Of a stretch of DNA of 64,000 nucleotides, positions 55,401 to 64,000 are shown in pieces. Numbering within the stretch: position 1 is the stretch's first letter; each line of letters starts with the position of its first letter. The notes beneath the pieces were generated by a model. The model searched no databases. It worked only from the letters and a program-made list of their open reading frames with translations, and was not told the DNA's origin. The DNA is taken from assembly GCA_035222895.1 (NCBI GenBank), contig JAVYIG010006396.1, positions 54,692 to 118,691 on the forward strand, read 5' to 3'. The position numbers and the translations under genes were made by a program. This DNA comes from Strongylocentrotus droebachiensis. Taxonomy: Eukaryota; Echinodermata; Echinoidea; Camarodonta; Strongylocentrotidae.

Positions 55401-57116
55401 AGGCCCTTTTACACTTTCACGGATCGCATCACGGATCATTCCGGATCTTAATCCGGGGTGTTCCGGCGTGCGACACCACGATTTCTTCTCGATGCCGGTG
55501 TGGATACGTTCCGAACTGGGTGTATACACGGGCAAGTACGGTGTCTCCACGGACAGACAAGGTAGCAACGCGGACCACGCCGGAAACGCATACGGAGCTA
55601 ACACGGATTTCAAGGAAGAGCACGGAGGCTACTGGGTACTTTTACGGTCCTTACACGGAGGTGTACGTTGTCTATTGGGATATCTCCGGAATGTTGACGG
55701 GTGACTTGAGCTTGTAGGCGCTCATTTGGTATACGGAATTTCAAACCCGGATGAAACCGATGTTAATACGGACCTCCCGGTGTATACACGGACTGTCCCG
55801 GATGTATTCGGCGGCTACACGGAGGTACACGGTCCCTACAGGGAAGAGGACGGATTGTTTCATCCGTGAACTCCGGGATGAAAAATTAAGCAAGCTTAAT
55901 TTTTTCCCCGGATATGCCGGTACGCCAAAGATCACGCCGGACGTGAAAGTGTAAAAGGGCCTTTAAGGCCCTTTTACACTTTCACGGATCGCATCACGGA
56001 TCATCCCGGATCGTCGCTTCGGGATCATCCGTGTTATCTCCGGCATTACCGTGTATACACCGGGGAGGCATCCGGCGTGATCCTTGGCGTACCGGCAAAT
56101 CCGGGGAAAAAATTAAGCTTGCTTAATTTTTCATCCCGGAGTTCACGGATGAAACAATCCGTCCTCTTCCCTGTAGGCACCGTGTACCTCCGTGTAGCCG
56201 CCGAATACATCCGGGACAGTCCGTGTAGACACCGGCAGGTCCGTATTAACACCGGTTTCATCCGGGTTTGAAATTCCGTATATCAAATGAGCGCCTACAA
56301 GCTCAAGTCACCCGTCAACATTCCGGAGATATCCCAATAGACAACGTACACCTCCGTGTAAGGACCGTACAAGTACCCAGTAGCCTCCGTGCTCTTCCTT
56401 GAAATCCGTGTTAGCTCCGTGTTAGCTCCGTGAAAGTGTAAAAGGGCCTAAGGCCCTTTTACACTTTCACGGATCGCATCACGGATCATCCCGGATCTTA
56501 ATCCGGGGTGTTCCGGCGTGCGACACCACGATTTCTTCTCGATGCCGGTGTGGATACGTTCCGAACTGGGTGTAAACACGGGCAAGTACGGTGTCTCCAC
56601 GGACAGACAAGGTAGCAACGCGGACCACGCCGGAAACGCATACGGAGCTAACACGGATTTCAAGGGAGCACGGAGGCTACTGGGTACTTTTACGGTCCTT
56701 ACACGGAGGTGTACGTTGTCTATTGGGATATCTCCGGAATGTTGACAGGTGACTTGAGCTTGTAGGTGCTCATTTGATCATTTACCTTCTCGGCAAAATA
56801 TACGGAATTTCAAACCCGGATGAAACCGGTGTTAATACGGACCTCCCGGTGTCTACACGGACTGTCCCAGATGTATTCGGCGGCTACACGGAGGTACACG
56901 GTGCCTACAGGGAAGAGGACGGATTGTTTTCATCCGTGAACTCCGGGATGAAAAATTAAGCAAGCTTAATTTTTTCCCCGGATATGCCGGTACGCCAAGG
57001 ATCACGCCGGATGCCTCCCCGGTGTATACACGGTAATGCCGGAGATAACACCGATGATCCCGGAGCGACGATCCGGGATGATCCGTGATGCGATCCGTGA
57101 AAGTGTAAAAGGGCCT
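55401..57116. mobile_element. Composite foldback element: three units in alternating orientation
   Basis: Units 55401-55962, 55966-56449 and 56451-57116 all start AGGCCCTTTTACACTTTCAC and end in its complement. Units 1 and 3 run in one direction and unit 2 in the other, so neighbouring units are near-perfect palindromes of each other. The outer flanks are CTA/TTA, and TTA lies between units 1 and 2, as for Harbinger-type MITEs. The units carry many CCGG-containing short repeats (CGGATC, CCGTGTA). Units 1 and 2 lack about 100-140 bases each at opposite ends. No coding function; the frames are artefacts. Confidence 0.88.
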
Positions 57117-57119
57117 TTA

Positions 57120-57670
57120 GCCTCTGTCACCCTGTGATCATTGTCAACCGTGGCTGTATGTATTTTGTCATGCGCAGTCTTATTCTACTTTGATCACGAT
57201 TTTCTTTTATATAATAGATAAACCACGATTTGAGAATAGGTCGCGTAATTGTGATCATCAATGCGGATTGACAACACTAATCAATGAATTCAGGCGATGA
57301 TGATATATATATATATATATATTGGATAATTATAGAGCACTCATATCCACAACGCAAGGTGCTCTATGCGCACCAATATTACCGGGCTCTCGCTAGGCTA
57401 CCACAAAATCAAAGAATTTCTCCCAGCTGGCACCTATTCAACATCTGGATGGAGAGTGTTTAACTTAGATTGATGCCTTCACACAGACACTAGTGCTGAA
57501 AGTTGGTCTATATACTCAATATAAAACAAAACGGGAGCATCTCCCTCAATGTGGAATTATTTCTGGTATTCATCAATATAATGCTTTAAATCGTAGGTGA
57601 TTGACTGACTGATTGCATTACTTGGTGACATTGTGGAAATAGACAATAACAAGCGATACAATCTCAGAAA
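57120..57670. promoter_or_regulatory. 5' flank of receptor pseudogene 57671
   Basis: It continues the flank shared with 32880-33381. (AT)n lies at 57307-57331. The acceptor-like TTGCAG of the paralogue is TTGTGG here, so a 5' UTR splice site would be lost. Confidence 0.55.
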
Positions 57671-59052
57671 ATGGCAGATTTGGAATCACTTAGGAATGAA
57701 ACGGAAAGGGAAGCTGAACACCTAGATCCAAAAATAGTGTTCTTCTTAATTATATCTCTTGTTCTCTCCTCTCTTTTGAATGGAGCTGTACTGATTGTCA
57801 TCTATCATCAGCGAAATCTCCAAGATTACATGCAAGTCCTATACCAGATTTTGACAGCATCCGATTTGACGTTGGGAATAACCTGGAGTCTTTGGAACAT
57901 GCTCTGGATTTCGTTCAGTGACCACAAAACATGCTCGGTCGCCAGTATGGTTTTTCCATTCCTGACTTTCGTTGCAATCTGGTCCGTCATGGCATGCCTT
58001 TGCGGTATCAGCTTCAACCTCTATCTCCTAGTTACAAGGCCTCTCCGCTATCACTTAACATAACCAGAAAGAGATTCTTATGTATGCTTGCAGGTACTTA
58101 TCTGGTGATCGTGCTGGCTTGTGGAATCGTGTTCCCAGTCCCAGAATCACCCTTAATTATCCTCCTCATAGAGCAATGTCAAAATAAGTTAATGCTGCTA
58201 AATTCGGTGAGGGGTATCGTCTTTGCTTAAGGATCTTTCCCGGTAAGCGCCACGATGTCTTGTACAATCGTCATTTATTTCAAGATACTCCTCATTGCAA
58301 GGCAAAAGGCAAATAGAAATACCGTGTGATAACGTCAAAGCAAATTTGGGTACGGACCAAAAACTTGAACAGCCGCAGAATCGAGCCGACCTGAATATTG
58401 GTTGCAACGCGGTACGTCGACAGAGGAGACGATTCAAAGGATTGGTTACGATTCTCCTTTTAACAAGTTCTTTCTGTATCGCATGGATACCTTTCCTTTT
58501 CAATACCATCAACACGAATACCACATTGTTGACTATTTGTAATCTCTTCCCATTAATGCGGTGGTCACATCCCGCCGTACTTGCAAGTGCGTGCTGTCTA
58601 CGTGCAAAAACGTGGGCAAAATTTGGGTATCGGTTCGTGGTGAGTACCGCTTCCGTACGGATTTGGGAGCACGCAGACACACCGTAGCACTTTTAGTGCA
58701 CGAGGAACTTTCGCTGCGTTCGGGCTACCGATTCACCCCCAGTGCGCGTGACGTGCGTGCCCGGCACTGCCAACGAGCGCACAACGTACTGACTCCGTGC
58801 GTTTTTAAATTTGTTTCCCACGATCACTTGCTCTACGGAAGGCGCACTTAGCACGTGCGTGCTGCGCACGTGATAAGCGCGTGGTCCGTGCTTACTCGCC
58901 ACTTCCCCAGTTTAACTTTCTAATGAGCACGCAGAACTCACGTGGACCGTACCGAGTAAGCACGTGCTCCGCACTTACAACGCACGTTGTGCGCACTGAT
59001 TTATGCAGTATACAAAAGCCGAGCCGAAGAGTGCCAACATTTCGTCTCCAAG

Positions 59053-59538
59053 ATGGCGCCGAAGAAAACACAGAATAAGGGGTCAGCTGCATCTGCAGCT
59101 CAAAAGGCAGCGGATAAGAAGGCCAGAGAGGCCCAACAGAAACGGGCCGCGGAAGATGAGAGGGCCAGAGAGGAAGAGGAGAGGAGGAGCGAAAAAGAGT
59201 CAGATGGTGACGCCAAAGCGTCTGATCATGAGGAGGGTGCTGCTGGTGGATCGGAGAAGGGGTCACATGAAACGGGTGTGACAAAGGAAAAGGCCAACTG
59301 CTCGTACTCGGCGAAACAGGAGCAGTGCCTGGTTGAGTTCTTCTCGGTCAATCTGGTCTTCTTCGAAAAGTTTCCCAGGGTTTTCCCTTCCCTTGAGGCC
59401 CGTTGGCCGACCATCTGGTTGGGTTCGGTCATCTGCACATCCTCCCTCCAGGCCCCGGGGACCACGTTGCCATCCTCATCCTCGTGGTCCAAATTAAGGT
59501 CCTGTAGTCCGGGCCGGCGCTTTCGCAGCCAATTGTGA
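59053..59538 (+). CDS. Harbinger accessory ORF, MADF/Myb-like start, probably truncated
   Basis: 161 codons from ATG in AAGATGGCGCC. Residues 1-90 are a charged, low-complexity K/E/A-rich region (MAPKKTQNKGSAASAAQ, then EREEEE-like). Around 94-110 is YSAKQEQCLVEFFSVN then LVFFEK, which resembles the first helix of MADF/Myb-like DNA-binding proteins. PIF/Harbinger elements usually encode such a second protein, which helps the transposase reach DNA and the nucleus. From about residue 112 the frame runs antisense through the transposase 3' end and loses resemblance, so the domain is incomplete. An internal deletion that fused two convergent genes would explain this. Confidence 0.5.
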   Translation: MAPKKTQNKGSAASAAQKAADKKAREAQQKRAAEDERAREEEERRSEKESDGDAKASDHEEGAAGGSEKGSHETGVTKEKANCSYSAKQEQCLVEFFSVNLVFFEKFPRVFPSLEARWPTIWLGSVICTSSLQAPGTTLPSSSSWSKLRSCSPGRRFRSQL

Positions 59539-60573
59539 AGGGTGAGGCAGCCCAACACAACGCGAATCACCCTGTCAGGCTCCAACAGCAGGGTGGTGAG
59601 TAGGCACCGCCACCGGTGAGCCAATATCCCGAAGCCGTTCTCCACAACCCGACGGGCCCGAGAGGTCCGATAGTTCATCACGCTCTCTTTGTGGGTCATG
59701 GCACGGCGACTGTATGGCTTCAAGAGCCACTTTCGCAGGGGAAAAGCATCATCGCCTACGATGAAGTAGGGAAAGTTCCGGTCGTCGCCTGGAAGTGGAT
59801 CCGGTGCTGGGAATCCAATGGTGTTGTCCTCCAGTGCCCCCCGGAGGGTGGACTCGTTTAACACGCGTGCGTCTGAGGAAGAGCCGTTTGCCCCCACCTT
59901 GCACCACAAGAAGGAATAGTTAGCATCCACGATGGCCAGGAGCACCACAGAACAGAAGCGCTTATAATAATGTAATAGAGCGATCCACTTTTATTGGGCT
60001 TCTTGATGGCGATATGTTTCCCATCGATCGCCCCATAACAGTGGTGAAAGTTCCATCGCGTTCCAAACCGGCTGGCGACGGCTTTCCACTCGTCCTGTGT
60101 GGAGGGCATGTTGAACATCTCCTCCTTATGTTCCTTGTAGATGGCGGTGCAGACCTCCGGCACGAACGTGGATATGCTGTTGTGTGCCACCCGGAAGTCG
60201 TAAATTTTAAAGCAAATACAAAGCAAAACCAAGAATTTGTTATGGCAGAAATGAAGACACACACCTTAGGCACTTGGTGATTCGAGGGGTCACTCGGAGC
60301 AGGAGCTCGGCGAAGAGATTGGGGTCCATTCGGATGTATCCGACATAGTCCCCCCGCGATTCACGCTCTAGCTCTTGGAACAACGTTTCGTACTGCCCGA
60401 AAAGCCTCCTCCTCTCGATCCATGGGCGAACCCACCATCTCCTGCGTCGGCATCTCTGTTGCCTCTCTCTCTCTCCCGTATCAAGGCAAGTAATACCACG
60501 TCGTGCTCATGCGCTGCCACTTGAAGGTGTTCTTGCAGCATCAGAACCCGGAGTCTCTGCGGTGGAATGGGCG
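59226..60573 (-). pseudogene. Harbinger (DDE, HARBI1-like) transposase, frame-broken
   Basis: The minus strand starts MPPIPPQRLRVLMLQEHLQV. A frame change lies in a GAGAGAGAG run near 60465. Then come RRRRWWVRPWIERRRLFGQY and DYVGYIRMDPNLFAELLLRV then TPRITK, the family N-terminus. The usual about 35 residues before FRVAHNSISTFVPEVC are missing and replaced by about 70 intron-like bases (60196-60265). The catalytic core follows: YGAIDGKHIAIKKP (first D), a 1-base shift near 59970, then VGANGSSSDARV (second D), FIVGDDAFPLRKWLLKPY and RRVVENGFGILAHRWR (E), and CLTLHNWLR. It ends near 59226 after a charged tail. The three catalytic residues are present, but at least two frameshifts and a deletion inactivate it. 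Confidence 0.88.
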
Positions 60574-61315
60574 GCATCATGAGGAGGCAGCAGCAGCTGG
60601 GACTTCTAGAGAAAATGGGAATGTCGTCCTATATATATATATATATATATTATTATTATTAATGTCGTCCTATATACTTCGACATACCCCGACTCACCAA
60701 GTTCTTCGTACGTGCACGCACTTACAACGTGCGAGTGAGTAAGGACACCGTACGTGAGCAGCACGTGTAAGTACGGCCTCCGTAAGATAACGTGGTAACC
60801 GCACGGAGACCGTACGTTGTAAGCACGTAGTAAGCACGTTGTAAGCACGTACAACGCACTTACCACGTGCGCAACGTACGATGCACGTGCGTGTTTTTAG
60901 TCCGTACGGTTTTTGGGGAGGCCACGGCCGCCACGTTTTTCTGAAAACGTAGGGAGGGAGTGGCAAAGGCAGGGAGGGAGTACCGGCAACGCGCGTCACA
61001 CGCACTGTGTAAGTACGTGGCCCGCACGCCACGCATGGCCGTGAACGGTTGCGTGCATCGTACGTTGCGCACGTGGTAAGTGCATTGTAAGTGCTTACAA
61101 CGTGCTTACAACGTACGGTCTCCGCGCGGTTGCCACATTATCGTACGGAGGCCGTACTTACAAGTGCTGCTCACGTACGGTGTCCTTACTCACTCGCATG
61201 TTGTGAGTGCGTGCACGTGCGATGAACTCGGTGTATATATAGGACGACATTCCGATTTTCCCCAGAAGTCCCAGCTGTTGCTACCTTAAGATGCCGCCCA
61301 TTCCACCGAAGAGAC
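60551..61315. repeat. Secondary 765-bp palindrome inside the Harbinger element
   Basis: GGTGGAATGGGCGGCATC at about 60561 (transposase start region) recurs inverted at about 61290, and CAGCTGGGACTTCT, AATGTCGTCCTATA and the CGTACG/AAGTGC-rich arms pair throughout. The right arm thus contains a second, inverted copy of the transposase start (ATGCCGCCCATTCCACCG at 61291). An (AT)n tract (60630-60650) is present only in the left arm. Confidence 0.8.
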
Positions 61316-61933
61316 TATATACTTCATAAATCAGAGCGAACAACGTGCGTTGTAAGTGCTTACTCGGTACAGTCCACGTGAGTTCTGCGTGCTCATTGGA
61401 TAGCTGAACTGGGGAAGTGGCGAGTAAGCACGGACCACGCACTTAACACGTGCGCCTTTAAAAGACGCACGGAGTCAGTGCGTTGTGCGCTCGTTGGCAG
61501 TACCGGGCACGCACGTCACACGCACTGGGGTGAATCGGTAGCCCGAACGCAGCCCGAACGCAGCGAAAGTTCCTCGTGCACTAAAAGTGCTACGGTGTGT
61601 CTGCGTGTTCCCAAAGCCGTACGGAGGCGGTACTCATCACGTACGGATACCCACATTTTGCCCACGTTTTTGCACGTAGACAGCACGCACTTGCAAGTAC
61701 GGCGGGATGTGACCACCGCATTAAGTAACGCCTGGATACAGCCTATCGTGTACTTGTTGACGAATCCTGAAGGAAGAAAGCTATTATTGCACTTTGTACG
61801 GTGCTGCCGAGCTAATGAGCCATTCAACTGAAGTAATAACATTCCGACATGTTTGCAAGCGTTGTGATCGCTAAAAGAACAATTGTGTACATGGCTGAAA
61901 ATCTTACACGAGGTAAAAAATAAACGTCTGTTA

Positions 61934-62263
61934 ATGCTATGGTCACATTACCCAAAAGTAGCCTGCTCGGCGGCCGAGCGGCGAGTTTTTAACCAATTTT
62001 GCCCGGCGGCTGCCCGGCCACAGAGCGGCGGCCGCCCAGGCACCGCTCGTTTTTAGGGCATCGCTCGGTCGCCGCTGAAGTTTTAGCGCGGAGTTAAAAT
62101 TTGGGCGGCGCCTGCTCACTTTTCACTCGCCGCCCAAAATACGCTCGGTGCCTGGGCGGTCGCCGCCCGGGCACCGACCTAATCGCTGGGCGATGCCTAA
62201 TTCCAGCAGCGACCGAGCAGGCTACTGATCGGTCGGTCGCTGCTTTGATTTGTGACCATAGCT
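61934..62263. mobile_element. Harbinger-type MITE with GGTCACA end, 330 bp
   Basis: The ends ATGCTATGGTCACA and, inverted, AGCTATGGTCACA are flanked by TTA (61931-61933, 62264-62266). The interior is very GC-rich with GCTCGGTCGCCGC/GCGGC words and CAGTAGCCTGCTCGG repeated inverted. The GGTCACA block near the end is shared with the element at 58557 and with the AGGCCCGGTCACAC MITE. Confidence 0.8.
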
Positions 62264-62987
62264 TTACGAGCGAATTTCCGTATAATTGATGATGCTCAGA
62301 ATGAGCTTGCAACTGGTCCGGATGGACACAATATTATCATGAATCACTAAACCAGATCAAATTCACAAGTTCAATGTCATTTTTACAAAACAAATATTCG
62401 ACGCTCGACACCCTACATATTTCATTGTTTAACTACTAGTAGTGGTAATCATAATGATATTAATTATAATATTAATAATGACAATAATATACCCATAGAG
62501 CGCATATCAAAAATACGTCCCTTTGCGCTGTAATGGAAAAAAGAAGGGACAAAAAAGACGAATTTCCAGAGAAAGAAGAAACTTGTCACAATTACAATGT
62601 TTACGAAGAAGCAAAAAGATGTTGTCACTTCGTCTCTTTGTCTATCAATTCTTCTAGATCTCAATGCAGTTAAATCATGTTTTCTGTAGTAGTTTTGGAC
62701 TGTTCCTTCGTTGATTTTCACATTATCTTTTAGATTGACTTTGTTATTTGTTAGAGCTTAATACACCCTTTGCTTTCAGTAGATATATTTTTAGTCAAGG
62801 TGTTATATTTTACTTATGGCAGGAAATGTAATGGTATTGTGTTCATGACAATTTTCCTAATTTTTTACTGTTTCATCGAGTGGCGGTTTCATACAAGTTT
62901 TTTATCATAATGGATTAAACCCGTTGGTCTATTATCTCGAGTCGATGCCTTCAATATCATTCAAGTATATATCACACCAATACTTTG
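62264..62987. other. Receptor 3' flank paralogous to 35705-37850
   Basis: 62340-62520 matches 35705-35880 and 62560-62740 matches 37520-37690. The MITE and other inserts present at 35.9-37.1 kb are absent here. No gene. Confidence 0.65.
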
Positions 62988-63491
62988 TTTGAAGGTAATA
63001 CAAAGTTTTAGGAAATTTTGAAAATGGCCGGATAGCGATTTGTTAAAATTTTGATATATTTGGATGCCCTTGAGGATGTATTCTAAGCACTAGAAAATTA
63101 AGCCCCTAAAAACTCCTGCATTCGAGATAAATTGAATATAAAAATTTACCGGTGCTCCCGGTAACTTTTGATAAATTTCAAACAGCTTATACGGCCATTC
63201 AATTGTAGCTGCGACCATGAAAATCTCAGAATATGCAGTTGTGATATATAATTTCCAAACGGGAATAGCAAATCGGTCGATTTCAGTCAAGAAACATTTT
63301 AAGCTAAATTAACATCTTGACCCTGAGAGGGAGCTATACAACATAACGACTTTGTTTTTTACAATTTCATCACTTTACACTCGCTTTCAACCGCGACAAT
63401 GATCACTGTATATTGAAGGATCGTATATGCTTCCAATGTGTTCATTTGAACCAAATTCATGACCCCATCCCAAACTTTGTACTACCTTTAA
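62988..63491. mobile_element. MITE family 'AGGTAATAC', copy 3 (inverted)
   Basis: The ends GAAGGTAATACAAAGTTTTA and ...CAAACTTTGTACTACCTTTAA bound an interior that is the reverse complement of 21254-21755. The left TTAA is degraded to TTTG. Confidence 0.85.
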
Positions 63492-64000
63492 CTCATAGCC
63501 TGCCATGAGGCTGCGTGCACGCTACTGTTACGCTGCTTCTTGCATGCTAGCAAACATTCGTAATAGCAGTTATTGTTCATGCTCATTGGACTGTGCCTAG
63601 TGTTTTGCACGCGCTATTGTTAGTACCATTGCGTTAATCCGATTATCTCGTTATAAATCTGGCACTGGGGGGATTAGCCCTGTGGCAGGATAAGAGTTAA
63701 AGTAATCAAGTAACTCATGATTAATTATAATAATAATAACGTTCATATTTAACGGGTCATCGATTAGTACATTATTCTAAGGGGCGACGGGACACGATTC
63801 AATTACTATAACTAAAAAATATTGTCATCATAAACAAAACCTATCCGTGTACTATCTTATTGCTCCGGTCGATGCTTTCAACATCATTAATGCTTCTGAT
63901 ATATAACAATACGACCATTCAGACCGCTAAATATATTGATCTTTTGATCGGGCTAGAGGTGGATCCATGAGTTTGTAAAGAGGGGGGGGGGGGTACAGTG
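63492..64000. other. Duplicated flank ending in poly-G at the window edge
   Basis: 63780-63976 matches 37711-37910. A poly-G run at 63981-63993 followed by TACAGTG stands where minisatellite A begins at 37921, so a further copy or relic may continue beyond the window. No gene. Confidence 0.6.

Larger units (their letters stand above)
58557..61720. mobile_element. PIF/Harbinger-type DNA transposon with long inverted repeats, defective
   Basis: The ends TGCGGTGGTCACATCCCGCC and, inverted, the same sequence extend into arms of roughly 400 bases (58557-59000 and 61330-61720) with indels. The host receptor frame CCA TTA AGT shows that the insertion duplicated TTA or TTAA (58553-58556 and 61721-61724). 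Inside lie a minus-strand DDE transposase remnant (59226-60573), a plus-strand MADF-like ORF (59053-59538) and a secondary palindrome (60551-61315). It is clearly more GC-rich than the surroundings. Frame damage in the transposase means it cannot move by itself. Confidence 0.9.
57671..61831 (+). pseudogene. Rhodopsin-like GPCR pseudogene split by a Harbinger element
   Basis: A paralogue of the receptor at 33382. The first frame (57671-58063) covers TM1 to TM3 with D65, C88 and NLY-LLVTRPLRY, then a 1-base loss near 58056 shifts the frame. A second frame gives TM4 and extracellular loop 2 (EQCQ) and ends at a nonsense TAA (58228-58230). TM5 follows in that frame, then another frame change near 58310. 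The third frame holds loop 3 (RRQRRRFKG) and TM6 (AWIP) up to FPL. There a 3,164-bp transposon separates it from SNAWIQPIVYLLTNPEGR (TM7), which ends at 61831. At least two frameshifts, one stop and the insert make it a clear pseudogene. Poly-A signal at 61919-61924. Confidence 0.92.

Noticed and set aside
55376..57000. Several 60-110-codon frames on both strands
   Set aside because: They are inside the foldback units and repeat in mirrored form; no protein family is recognised.
58892..59284. 130-codon minus-strand frame
   Set aside because: Antisense to the lysine/glutamate-rich MADF-like ORF and the TIR; low-complexity artefact.

Overview
The window is AT-rich metazoan DNA, most likely from a marine invertebrate deuterostome such as a sea urchin or other echinoderm. 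Intronless class A GPCR genes occur here as a tandem, partly decayed array with close paralogues, a pattern known from lineage-specific receptor expansions in echinoderm genomes. The rest is a mosaic of MITEs, minisatellites, tRNA-derived SINEs and CR1/L2-like LINE debris. There is no bacterial gene organisation. The species call is inference.

Receptor array. Three receptors look intact: 12242-13270 (+), 45047-46075 (+) and the more divergent 26804-27772 (-). One (1-321, +) is cut by the left edge of the window. Three are broken: 18374-19406 by a frameshift and a nonsense codon; 33382-35064 by a 702-bp MITE in intracellular loop 3; and 57671-61831 by frameshifts, a stop and a 3.16-kb Harbinger element. 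Smaller relics lie at 5793-6040 (-), 20200-20624 (+) and 50455-50650 (-). All receptors that cover TM3 have Asn-Leu-Tyr where class A receptors have Asp-Arg-Tyr, and Gln-(Pro/Ala)-x-x-Tyr in place of NPxxY. The extracellular disulfide cysteines and the W-x-P of TM6 are kept.

Layout. 1-11 kb: end of the first receptor, a 467-bp tandem duplication, LINE and GPCR relics, and a composite minisatellite with an inverted partner near 10 kb. 11-21 kb: two related receptors with shared flanks, a receptor-less copy of a receptor 5' flank, and an hAT-like element packed with a GTGCCCC minisatellite. 21-31 kb: MITEs, the minus-strand receptor and LINE pieces. 32-38 kb: the MITE-split receptor and a second copy of that MITE. 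38-43 kb: a THAP9/P-element-like transposase gene in three exons with several frame breaks. 44-52 kb: an intact receptor, a SINE with an ATT tail, a 5' GPCR relic and a segment duplicated from 10.6-11.7 kb that later received a TIR element. 53-64 kb: a three-unit foldback element, then the Harbinger-split receptor and its flank.

How it fits together. The receptors multiplied by segmental duplication that included their flanks: 44.7-47.3 kb matches the surroundings of the 1-, 12- and 18-kb receptors, and 32-38 kb matches 55-64 kb. Terminal-inverted-repeat transposons then invaded the array. Several of the invaders share a GGTCACA-containing terminus and TTA target duplications with the one Harbinger copy that carries transposase sequence, which makes that family a plausible source of the damage. 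No computation or database search was run; homologies come from reading the sequence.
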